DNA of 64,000 bases from the NCBI GenBank assembly GCA_026008535.1, contig BRKX01000014.1, forward strand, positions 52,625,006-52,689,005, read 5' to 3'. The notes under the pieces are model-generated. The model saw only the letters and a program-made list of their open reading frames with translations. It searched no databases and was not told the origin of the DNA. Both the position numbers and the translations under genes were made by a program. Shown one piece after another: positions 47,996-58,967 of this stretch. Position 1 is the first letter of the stretch. Every line of letters starts with the position of its first letter. This stretch comes from Perilla frutescens. Taxonomy: Eukaryota > Streptophyta > Magnoliopsida > Lamiales > Lamiaceae.

Positions 47996-49965
47996 TGTGG
48001 TATCGGGCCCGGATAGGGGTTCACTTCTTGTTTTCTGGCCTCTTGCGATCCCACTCACGGCTGTTCAGACAGTTAAGGAACTCAGAGGAAGGGGACTTAA
48101 CCAATGGAAGAGTGACGAAGCCTCAGACGTTAGATCCAAAGTATCTAAGGGGTTTTCTTCACAAGCTTGGCTAACATAAGTGTGGATTGACACGCGGTCG
48201 TCACGCGCCCAAAATAACTGCTCTTCCAAATGCCCAATAAGGATATAGTAGGTGGAAAATACAGGTCGAATCCACAGGGAATGATGTATTCTTTCTTTCA
48301 AAGGTAACTTTTTAGATTTTGAGAGAGATTAATTAACTAATGAAACAAATTAGAGTAAACGAATCAGTATGATTAAAACCCGGATGAGATTGTAAATAAA
48401 AAGAGATATGACCATATCATTCATCGGTGCATTGATTTTAATTCACAATTCTTATATATAGAATACCGGAACCCCTGACATATTCCTTATTCCTCCTTAC
48501 GAATCATTGAACAAAAGAACCCTTATTATCCAAAATCTTATTAATTAACAACCCGCAAGAACCCTTAACAGATTTAATTAATTAATAGCATTGAGAATTA
48601 GAGGAACCCAATTATGTTATAAGCATTCAAACCCGTATGCCCTTAACATCCCCGTATGCCCACTGACAAAGAGAGTCAGTTTTACCACATATAGAGTTGA
48701 ATCGACAATTACAGATCTTACAATTCTATTGGCATTAGATATTAATTAACAAACTATATATTGGCCACTATATAATTAATTAATTAAGAACTAAACGTGT
48801 TATCGCAGAACATAACAGAGTATAAGAATACGAATCATATAAAAACTAATTTGACCTCACGATATGGGCATATCAACAATTATCACAACCTCATTCCGGA
48901 AAATAAACTTAGCTACTCATATTAAGATTAAACCAAACGATAATCATAACATAAGCAACCATTGAATTGAAATAAACTTACGAACAAGTTCTCCAGAATA
49001 TTCTTGCAATTCTTAACAAATAAATTAACTAAAAGTAAAACGTGAAATTAAAACTACTTGTGGAATCCAGAATGCCTCTTCCAAATGACCTCACAACTTT
49101 ATATAGGCAAACAATAATTTAAGAGTTATCAAGGCGTATTGTGATTTTTGCTAAGAAATCGCCGATTTCTTCCTTCAGAAAGATCACTTCTCTCTTTCAT
49201 CATCTTTTTATTAATTTATTTCCTTATTCTTCTGATTCTTTCATAAATGTGAATGGTTCCTTCCTTTCTCATATTTTTTCCTGCAATAAACATAAAAATA
49301 ATATGTTAAGTCTCAAATATATAAAAAATATAGATAATAAAGATGCAATATTTGTGACTTATCATGGATCTGCACAAAGTGTCCAAGCACAAGTTAGATA
49401 GAGCACAAATACAAAGATCCAAGACTCTGAAGCAAGCAGTAAAAAATTATAAGGAAAGAGAAAGGAAATCAGAGAGTTAGAAATGGGAAAAATGTGCTCA
49501 AAGGCACAGTGGGCTCAGGTTTTTCCCACGGACGACAGCTATGGAATTTCCTACGACAGATCAGACCCAGACTAAGTGGAGATGGTGAAATGATAGGCTT
49601 GAAGCTCTCACGGGTTAACTCAAATCACAATCTACACTGCCGTCTTAACTTACAGGCCAAACAAGAACCCGCAGATAGGATTCCGGCCAGAGACACAGAG
49701 TAACACGCAGAGATAGATCGGAGAAGAAGATTAGGATTAGGGTTTCTACTGTGAAGCTTATTGGAGAAGATGAATCGGCGCAGATTATGTAGAAGGGTTA
49801 GGGAGTAAATAAGGTAGATTAGGGTTTAGGGGTGCATATATGGGAAGTACCGCGGGTCAGGTTAGGGTTTAGGATTTTGGGCTTTGAGAGATGGGCCAAG
49901 GAAAAATAAACCAAAAGCAATATGGGACAGAACATAAAGAGAGCAAATTGGGCCAACATTCCACA
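47996..49965 (-). repeat. 5' LTR of the truncated copia element, split by a nested solo LTR
   Basis: On the plus strand the ends are TGTGGTATCGGG and ACATTCCACA. Without the nested element 48188-49364 and one duplication the LTR is about 788 bp. It lies next to the PBS at its left edge. The 3' LTR is missing because that side was deleted. Confidence 0.7.
48183..49369 (-). mobile_element. Solo LTR nested in the copia LTR
   Basis: Element 48188-49364 starts TGACACGCGG and ends GTGACTTATCA. It is flanked by an exact 5-bp duplication TGGAT (48183-48187 and 49365-49369). The near-terminal motif ggtcgaatccacaggga has the same architecture as the outer LTR at 44111. No coding sequence lies inside, so it is a product of LTR-LTR recombination or a short non-autonomous element. 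Confidence 0.8.
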
Positions 49966-49974
49966 AATACGAAA

Positions 49975-52828
49975 TAAATTGTCACGCCCCGATCCCGAGA
50001 GATTGTGGAAATGGACGCCACGGGGGTGGGAGTTACGAAGCGGGAAAGAAATGGGGTAATTAAATTAATGACGGAGTGTTAATCCAAAAGGATTAATATT
50101 TGGAATAAAATTTAATAACTGAGTATGCCAAAGATAGGTTATGCCTTCCGGAAAATTAGACAGCATAACCTCTGTAACTAGAGCGAATCCCCGTTTATAA
50201 CGGCTTATAAGATAAGAATGGAAGCTGTAACAATTCAATAAGCCCTTTCATAGGCCAAACGGAAATAAATAACCAGATACCAACAATCAATAGACTTATT
50301 CATAGGTCGACAAAAGAAACAGACACCAATATGCTGAACAAATGAAGCCCTTCCATAGGCCATAATGAATGATCAAATAGACATAACGAAAGACAGGGCT
50401 TCCTCCCCTTAGAATAATTATATGGTTAAGCATATGAGACATGTTAACTAGGAAGTCAACAAATGTTCAGAATCAGAGAAGCAGAATCATATCAATAAAA
50501 TACCAAGATCAGAGTTCTTAGTACTTAGTAAAAGAATATCATAAGTGCGAAAGATCAATTCTTAACAGAATACTAACAAAAAGGGACAACGGAAAAATAT
50601 GTAAATCATAATAGCCCATATCTCAGCCTCGTCACCTCCACGCTCCAGCCTACTGACCTGAAAATGTTTGAAAAGATTTGGGCTGAGTACTAATGCACTC
50701 AGTGGGCAAGTTCTCACAATTTAAATTATGCAAATCATTTTGTTAAAGTAATCTATCTGTGTTCATGCAGGTAGTGAAGCTTAGGAGGTTTAAAAGTTGG
50801 AAGTAACCTAAGTTCACCAAAACATTTTATCGTGAAGCGCTTAAGAGTATAACCTGTCACTGCCCGCAACCCAAACTACATCACCAGCGCATAATATTGA
50901 GTATGACCATAGTATACCCAAAGAGTATAACCAATAAGTGTTTCATTTTAGTCTCACCGACAAGGAGTAGGGCAGGACAAATAATGCATGCATACCGTAG
51001 CTACTCACATTGACACAGCGCTGGTATATGAGACTCCGACAACATACAGTAGCACGTAAATATTTAACACAGATAGTCACATATGCAGTTTTAACAAAGC
51101 AGAGCTTAATAGCTCGAAAGATACAATTTGTAAAAATATAATAGCCCACCTTTCTCGGGATTCTGAAAAAGCTAACTCCTGAAGAATCAACCCTGATACC
51201 CTTTCTCTAGCTCAGCTGGTACTACAGAAGGTAAACTTTAACTTCGGATAAACGCTATATTTCTGGAAATTAATCTACTATAAGCGGAGCTATAATTAAT
51301 TCTATTCTATTCTAAAATAGATTGCGAGACTCTAGAGACCTTGAATAATTTCAACGAAGAAGGAAATAAATTCCAAAACGTTATTCTTGCTTTACTGGGA
51401 TCAACTGATTTGACAGAGGTTTCTTTCCAAAACTTGTCATTTATCCAAATTTTACCATATCTACACCACAACACTTTTTAACCGCTCGGAAATTACGAAA
51501 ATATTCAGGGATGATACTATATATGCCAAGACTAAAGAATGAGAATTTTAGAATTTTTCGATAATACATGCTCCCGGTATAAAAATAGCTGTCTACTTTA
51601 AATAATCAAAATTATTCAAAACTCGCAACGAGATCGCGAAACTTGGCAGGCTTATAGGAAATAATATTTGGAGCAACTTTCGAGAAGAAACATTTTCGAT
51701 TTGACTACCCAAAATGGGTGAAACGGGAGTTTCGGTAACAATATTCACAAATTTTAGCTGAAAATGAATGGGTCTCGATCGAGCTCGATACTCGTTGGAT
51801 TTTCGCTCAAAAGTATAATTTTTGATAGTGCAGAAAATAAGGAATTTAATGGTGTAATCAGATCAAAGATCGGACGGATAGAACATAAATTCGAACCCGG
51901 CAGATTTATAATATAATATTCGGATCCGGATTTCAAACGACGAGAAATCAAAAATCTATTCCGGTTAACTACAAGATGCAAATGATCAAAGACTATTTAT
52001 AGAAAGAAGATTTCTAATACGACTATCCAGGAAGAGTAGATCTGAGATTTACATAAAATGAAAACGGGGAAAAATACCGAAAACTCACAACATCAAAAAT
52101 CAGAATCGGTAGAATTAAAGATAATCAAAATATAAGCATATTTAGAACTTGAAATTTCTAAATTCATCGGTCCGAATGACCAGAATCGGAGAAAGTACCT
52201 TCTCCGAGGAATTGGCGGCGGTCACGATGATTTTCCATCGTGATCATCCTTCGTGTCATCATTTCAATCATGCATTCGTGATCTACGCGTTGACACCTTC
52301 AAAATGACTATTTCAGAATTGAAATAGGAAACTAGAGTCGTACATTCTCTGGAAGTTGCTCGGCGTTTCGATTTTGGAAATGAATGAAAAATGAAACCTT
52401 AACCTCCTATTTATAGAGGAAAAATAAATAGGATAATAACGAATAAAAGAAAGAGGATAATGATGGAAAAAGAATTAGATAATTACGAATAAGATAATCT
52501 TTTGAAAAAGAAATTGGATAATGACGGATGTGCCTTTTTCTATTAAATTTATTATTTTCCAACTTAAAGTTGTGCCAAGAGTTCATTTGAACTCGAAATT
52601 TGAAATTTCAAAGGTTGGCATGATTCTTGAAACATTTTCTATCAACCTGAGAAAAATATCATAACATATTTTTAAGGCAATTTTTGACCAAATTAGATTT
52701 AACAGATCTCCCTGGCTGCGATTTTCCTTTATTTGAGTCCTTTAAGGACCCAACTTATTTTCTAACTTACCAGAAGATAACATAAGTTGAATAAAATCTT
52801 CTAAAATATTTCAGGGTATTACATAAAT
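49975..52828 (-). mobile_element. Solo LTR of a Tekay-like gypsy element
   Basis: LTR 49980-52823 (2844 bp) reads TGTAATACCCTGAAA ... GGGGCGTGACA on the minus strand. An exact 5-bp duplication TAAAT flanks it (49975-49979 and 52824-52828). The part 50630-51130 is closely related to the 3' half of the gypsy LTR at 41880-42330 (for example the actgcccgcaaccc and gttcatgcaggtagtgaagc segments). It therefore comes from a related but distinct family. Confidence 0.9.
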
Positions 52829-52837
52829 GGACTTATC

Positions 52838-53428
52838 AGCGTTCTTTTTCTCTGTTGTTTCTCTCTGATGGCAACTTTAGGTTATAATCCAATGTCCAAT
52901 TTTCATGCATCAAAAACCCTTAAATACGAAGTTGGGGAAAGCCCAAAAATAGATCAAAAATTGGACAGGCCCGGTCGAACCATGACCTCATTAATGACTG
53001 GGCAGCCCGCGACTCTGGTCGCGACTCCACATGGAATGACGTGGCGAAATATCTGCAACCCTCTTCAATACCCGCGACTAAGGTCGTGGATTTTCTTCAG
53101 CAGGACCCCTTCTATATTGCGACGTTGTAGTGGCCAGGCTCTTTAGCGACCCACTACCGTGCTCGCGGCTCGGCCTTGCAGGTCTACTTCTGTGACTTTT
53201 TAGTCCCGTTTTCGACTTGATTTCTTCAACGCACGACCCCGGGACATCCTCCACTATGTCTTGGCTAAAATACAACAAAACTCGGGACAAATTCTATACA
53301 AATATCAATAAACACACCAAACTCTAAGAACGGGTGAAATTCAATTAAAATCGGATGAAAACACGATTAAATCATATAAAATGCACACTTAAATAGCACG
53401 AGAACTAGTGCAAAATCCCAATTTATCA
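52838..53428 (-). repeat. Right partial LTR of the outer nested element
   Basis: It carries the terminal part missing from 44111-45355 and shares about 400 bp with it. It abuts an LTR-like end (ggacttatca) at 52829-52837, marking another insertion boundary. Confidence 0.6.
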
Positions 53429-53433
53429 TGTAC

Positions 53434-53768
53434 ATATAAAATTGTGAGGACAGAGGAGGACTAAATCAAAAGAAAGCCATTTTTTTATTTAGTTTAATTT
53501 TCTGTCGAGCTCGAGTTTGATCAAGAAGATACTCGGCTCGTTTACACCCCTAAATACACGTAATTTTTTTATTTAGTTTAATTTTACAATATTGTTTATG
53601 AGCGTTCACCACATCTAATTAGCGTTTATAATTATTTTTAATATTTAATTTTAATTTTCAATTAATAATTCATTATTATGGTTGATTATTTCATAATTAA
53701 ATTCTTGTAAAATGTAGGGTAAAAAATCTAGGAAAAAATTATACTTTCATACCTACATTTTGAACTTT
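53434..53768. other. AT-rich non-coding DNA
   Basis: No gene is supported. A stretch near 53600-53700 is related in antisense to the dispersed repeat at 5700-5990 and 28560-28830 (ttattatggttgattat). Confidence 0.5.
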
Positions 53769-54501
53769 CACTACAAAAAATTCACATTTTAGCGATGGAA
53801 GCGAGACAAGTAAAGCCCAAAATATTAAAAATAATATAAAATAATAAAAATATATATAAAGTAATATAAAATTTTAATAATCGTAAAGTAAAACTAATAA
53901 AAATATAATAAAAATTTATGCTCATAATTAATTAGTAATTGAAAAATAAAAAATATATATAATATCAAAAATGTAAAATAAATAAAACATTAATAATATT
54001 AAACAAGTTAATTTCAAATTCATAATTAATTAGTAATTAAAAAATTAATAATATTAAAAAAACTTTAACGATCATAAAGTAAAATAAATAAAAATATTAA
54101 AAAATTTATATTCGTAAATAATTAGCAATTGAAAAATATATAATATTAAAAAATAATATATGTTATTAAAACATTAAAAATAAAATAAATTTTAAAATGT
54201 AAAATAAATAAAAAATCAATAATCTTAAAAAGATTGATTTCAAATTCGTAATTATATAGTAATTAATAAATTAATAACATTAAAAAAATTAAAAATTATC
54301 ATGTAAAATAAATAAAAAATTTAAAAAAATTTATATTTGTAATTAATTAGTAATTGCAAAATAATATATATATATATATATAATATTATAAAAAATATGT
54401 CGTTATTGTGTCAGTATTTTAAAACGAATTATAATCCGTTGTTAAATCACGTTTTTATTGTAGTTTATAATCCGTTGTTAAATCGTGTTTTTATTGTAGT
54501 A
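53769..54501. mobile_element. CACTA-like MITE
   Basis: It starts CACTACAAAAAATTC and ends TTTTTATTGTAGT, with TTT on both sides as a 3-bp duplication. CACTACAA ends and 3-bp duplications are typical of CACTA elements. Near the right end the phrase ataatccgttgttaaatc is tandemly repeated. The interior is very AT-rich and non-coding. Confidence 0.55.
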
Positions 54502-54628
54502 TTTTTTTTAAATAACCCAATTAAAAAATAATAATAAAAAGTACCCCCTATTTACAAATCTAATATGATCAATTTTTTGACTCAAAAATCATTCATAGCT
54601 AATTACATTTTAGGATTTATATTTCGCT

Positions 54629-54821
54629 GAAAATTTCACTTTTGGTCCCAAATTATCGCTGAAATTAAAATTCCTATGGGACCAAAATTGACAGTAATTT
54701 TAACGTTTTCTGTCACGGAAGGACTAAAATTGACAGTAAAAAAAAATTGGGACCAAAACAGATAGCTCTGGGACCAAAAGGGGAGAGGGGCGTGTCCTAT
54801 GGGACCAAAAGTGAAATTTTC
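54629..54821. mobile_element. Short foldback MITE with perfect 22-bp inverted repeats
   Basis: Positions 54629-54650 and 54800-54821 are perfect reverse complements (core cacttttggtccca). Additional inner copies of gggaccaaaa and ctaaaattgacagta lie between them. No clear target duplication is seen. Confidence 0.7.
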
Positions 54822-57316
54822 TCATGAATATTTCAATGCAACAATACTTAGTTGCAGAGAAGCTAAGAAAAACTAGCATTTTCTAGATGGATTATTCTTC
54901 CCAATATTACTGCAGCAACATTTCTAAAAGCTGATAATAATCAATCTACATAGCTTACAATCTTCTTTATTATATATTCTTGATTGTTAATTACTAGCTG
55001 CGAACATGTCCTTTTCCCCTTAATTAACTTACAATCGAGGCAAGAGTAAGATTCGTTTAAATTAATATGGTAAACCCATCCAACATTGAAAAGTTAGCAT
55101 ATGTAACAGTAACATTTGAATATTTAATATATCTCATTCTCAATCTGGTTCAATTATTCCTTGGAAAAACGACTAATTAGTAATTATTTGTTCAAGAAAA
55201 GAGAAAACATATAAACATTAAGAATTTTCTGATTAATTTATATAAGATGCTAAACTTGTGGGTAGAGCAAGCATCTGATCCAGACAAAGATTATGTCTTA
55301 AGTTTCTCTGCTCCTTACTTTTTTCTCAAAATCGTCAAAATTTTACTTTATATTTAAGATTGAAATCAAGAATTGCCCAGCATTTGTAACCCTTAAACTC
55401 GATTTTCCTGCAAAAATAGATCATCTCGTACAATTCCATTTGAGATTTCATCTGCAGGCAGCTCTTCTTCTAAGCAACCGTTTTAATAAATTAAGGTACG
55501 TAATATGTATCAGTAAAGTTCTTTAATTAATTTGCATAAAAAATATCAACATTAATCGTTTTCATTTCTCTTAATTAACTCTCCGTACTGTTAATTTGTT
55601 TATTTTAAATGTTATAACTTCAATTCCACTTTTAGTTTGATACATGGATCATCTGCATATGACCACACTGTCATGTTAATAATTAATTTTTATAGATAAT
55701 TGACCACCAATTGCAAAATATATATTTCTGCTTTCTCCAATAATCTTGGTTCTAGATCTATATTTTGCTGTTTCTGCTAATAAAAATTACTTGATTTACA
55801 CATGAATAATAATCATGAGACCACACGTAGTCCACTTTTTTTCTTGTTTTCTGACAAGAGTTATGTGATGTATTCTATATATTTGTCAAGCTATTATAAA
55901 CATTTAATTCCGTTATATTTCAATTATAATTTACATCTATAATGAAGGCATGCATAGCGTGTTGTGTGCATCTTAATTAATTGGGTTTTCTCTAGTACTT
56001 GCAAAAAAGAAATGATTACATCTACAACCCGCCCTATAATTAAATATAATTAAAACATTATTAAAATCTCAATTTTACCCCCAAAGATTATAACTCAGTC
56101 TTCTTGACAAACCTCAATTCCACGTCAGGTTAAATTTAGGCAGAATATATTCTCAGGTCCCTATACTATTACATTTGATTTTTTTTATGTCCTTATTTAA
56201 CTATTCTAAAGTATAATTAGTTAACTTTTCCATTAGTTATATATATCAGGTCACCCCCTACGTCATACATAAAGATTGAAATCAATAATTTATCTACTTT
56301 ACTAATTTCTTGCAAAAAATAAATTAGATTAATGAGAATTGCATGCGGAGAGCAGAAGGAAGAGCATATGAAATGCTAATAGTTCATCAGAATTCCATTT
56401 GATAAAGGTACGTATATATGCAGATTATATATATATATATATATATCAGTAAATTGTTATGAGATTTTACTATATATTTTGGCCCAAACATTAATGTTTG
56501 TTTACTCGTCAATTAGTCTTCGTAATTTGTTGTTGTTCATGCATTAAAACAGCAGAAGACCAAGACTCATAATTCTCTCTCTGAAAAAAAGCAACAATGA
56601 AGACCTCATATCTAACATATATATATCCAGATCAGAAACTTAAGCTCAAATTAAACACTCATTTTACAATTAATTTGAATTTTTGTGAAGAAGAGAATTC
56701 CATATACACCAAAACAATATTCAACTTAATTAATTGGTATATATGTATAAAATTAATTGGGTGCTTTATCTATTATTTGCAAAGTAGAAGTTAATTACAT
56801 CTACAACCCCACCCTGTAATTAATACAATTAAAACGTTATCTAAATCTTAATTTTACTCCCTCAAAAAAAATTCTCAATTTTGCCCTAGAGATTATAACT
56901 CATTTTATTCTTCTTGACAATCCTCAATTCCACGAGGTTGAATTTTCAGTCCTCCTTTTTTGTCACGTCAAAGAACTGCATAATTTTTGTAATAATTAGG
57001 TGGATTAAGATTTGAAGGAATCTAACCGGTGTTAAAATTTGAAGTAAAATATCTTTTTTATTTTTAATAGGGATAATGTTTAAAGAGATGCTACAAATAT
57101 TTTCTACGAGAGCACACTCCTTCATAAATAAATTTTCAGTTCAAATTGATTCTATAACCAGCTGAAATTCGACACGTTTGGGTAGAAATTGAGGGAAAAA
57201 ATGTAGTTGCTTTCACTTGAATTTTTTTAACTTGTTCGAGCTCAATTTGAAGTCCAAATCTTGCAAGTACATTTTTGGAATCCTTGAAATGTAAGGAACA
57301 CGATGGTATGCTTTAA
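54822..57316. other. Intergenic DNA with a diverged segmental duplication
   Basis: Block about 55975-56140 is related to 56750-56940 in the same orientation (ttacatctacaacccnnccctntaatta, agattataactca, cttcttgacaa, cctcaattccacg). Upstream, attccatttga and aggtacgta motifs also occur twice (about 55434-55500 and 56390-56415). No ORF with a recognisable motif is present. The aggtacgta sites look like splice donors, so an old duplicated non-coding transcript is possible. Confidence 0.5.
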
Positions 57317-58368
57317 TTTGAAAAATGGGATAAGGTCCAATTTAGTCCTACAACTATATACTCGAAATCTTAGTTTGGTCCCGAAATAAAATTTCGAGCC
57401 AAATCGATCCCTCATCTTTTTAAAAAGTATCAAAATATTCCCTCCGTTAATCCCTTACCGGACGGACGTTAACTTCCGTTAAAAACAACTGTTAAATTGT
57501 ACATTTTTGCATTATTTCACACACTAACACACATTTTACACACACATGGATCAAACATCAATTTTTTTGAAGAATTCCAATTGAACATCAACAAATTATA
57601 AAATGTCCTCAATGTCCTCCACACACTCACATTCCCCCCCCCCCCAACTCACGGTTTCTATCAATGGCAGCAAACTTAGTTACATCATGTTTCATATAAT
57701 AACCAATCGTACCAGCCTCACCAGCTACGTCTGCTGAACCTCTGCCAAAATCGAAGCAACCCTTTCCTCATCAACAGAATCCTCACTGTCTAAATCAATA
57801 ACCTCTGTACAACAAATACCCTCACTCTCAACTACCTTAGTTTCGCCTAACGGAACTGTCTTGCTATCAAATTCCTCTCTGGGCACGCTGACTCTCTTCA
57901 TCATCCAACCTCGCTTCTGAAACTCTAATGCTCGTAGTTCCATCAGATCGGTTCCCCACAATCCTCAGTCCTTCAACACATAACTCGTTAGGGTTTTGGT
58001 CCTCAAAGTAGGAGAGGTAAGAGTGCGAGTGATGCTTCGGCGGGGTGTGGAAGATTGCTTCTTCTTCCATCATATGCTGATGAATTGAGCTCGAACTTCC
58101 GGGTAATTTGTTGATGTTCAACGGGAATTCTTCAAAAAATATTAATGTTTGTTCCATGTGTGTGTTAGTGTGTGAAATAATGTAAAAATGTACAATTAAA
58201 TGGCTGTTTTTAACGGAAGTTAACGTCCGTCCGTTAAGTGACTAACGGATGGATCATTTTGATACCTTTTAAAAAGTTGAGGGATCGATTTGATCTGAAA
58301 TTTTGTTTCAGGACCAAAATTTTGGGTATAGTTGTAGGATTAAATTGGACCTTATCCCTTTGAATAAT
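57317..58368. mobile_element. MULE-like element with long TIRs carrying a coding fragment
   Basis: Element 57327-58358 (1032 bp) starts and ends with gggataaggtccaattta as inverted repeats. The arms continue for about 280 bp each (57327-57606 and about 58080-58358). They are flanked by tttgaaaaat and tttgaataat (57317-57326 and 58359-58368), a 10-bp duplication with one mismatch. A related empty site occurs at about 43735-43795. Long TIRs, 9-10-bp duplications and captured coding DNA suggest a Pack-MULE-like element. Confidence 0.85.
57725..58157 (-). pseudogene. Coding fragment inside the MULE-like element
   Basis: Two overlapping minus-strand frames cover this stretch. The first, 58157-57867 (96 codons), begins inside the right TIR (MEQTLIFFEEFPLNI). 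The second, 57961-57725 (78 codons), continues in another frame and contains EVIDLDSEDSVDEERV. That motif looks like a SUMO-interacting motif followed by acidic residues. The overlap suggests one ancestral frame with a frameshift. I do not recognise the parent gene. It could be a captured host gene fragment or a short ORF encoded by the element family. Confidence 0.45.
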
Positions 58369-58429
58369 ATTCGGTGAAATCAAAGATCCCAAATTTGGGG
58401 TTTTAAAAGACAAGAAACTTTTGTTGAAA

Positions 58430-58465
58430 CTAGTAGAGGTAACATGCGTTGCACGTTTTTATTGG
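58430..58465 (-). mobile_element. Helitron-type 3' terminus (minus strand)
   Basis: On the minus strand the hairpin acgtgc-aac-gcatgt (one mismatch), an 8-nt gap and CTAG followed by T match the Helitron 3' end. The terminus is very similar to that at 62605. The element would extend to the right. Its 5' end was not found. Confidence 0.5.
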
Positions 58466-58860
58466 TTTTTTTATCTATTTAATAAAAAATAGATACTATT
58501 TCAAATACTTAATGTTGTGTTTTGATAATATTTTTTGGATATTTATTTGCTTAATTTTATCTTTTTTTGCATCTTTGAAACATTATATATATTTAGATAA
58601 ATCAATATACTATTTATAAAGTTTAAAATTTCTACACGTAAATGTCACAATTGTGAAATTAATCAAGAATATGTGTTTAATAACTTTATTTTTTCAGTAT
58701 AACATAATTAAATTAACTCAAATAATTTCGATATAGTAAATTTTTTTATTGACATCAAATTATATTTTTTTCAATATTATGGCGAAACTCTATCACACAT
58801 GATATAGTTAATATGAGAACTGTAAAAAATGTTTTAAACTATGACCCAATCTGTTTCGGT

Positions 58861-58967
58861 GGGGATCACCTAGTAGTAGAGTGAGGTTGCTTGAACACTA
58901 AATGTCACGAGTTCGAATTTCCTCAAGATCACCACGTTGGGTGGGTGAGTAAAAAAGAAAAAGAAAA
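58861..58967 (+). mobile_element. tRNA-derived SINE-like sequence
   Basis: It has an A-box-like ctagtagtagagtgagg, a B-box-like gagttcgaatttcc about 30 bp on, and an A-rich end (aaaaaagaaaaagaaaa). It resembles the minus-strand SINE at 27041-27193 in layout. Target duplications are not clear. Confidence 0.4.

Larger units (their letters stand above)
44106..53433. mobile_element. Nested LTR-retrotransposon cluster
   Basis: Outer ends TGTTCGTTAA (44111) and AATTTATCA (53428) are flanked by TGTAT and TGTAC, 5-bp duplications with one mismatch. The uninterrupted flank is seen at 2425-2445, where ctactatgtacatata is continuous. Inside are two partial copies of one LTR (44111-45355 and 52838-53428, overlapping in content), a broken copia element, and solo LTRs inserted later. 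The motif gtcgtatccaca near 44180 resembles the conserved near-terminal gtggattcgacc of Athila-like LTRs, from memory only. Confidence 0.7.
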
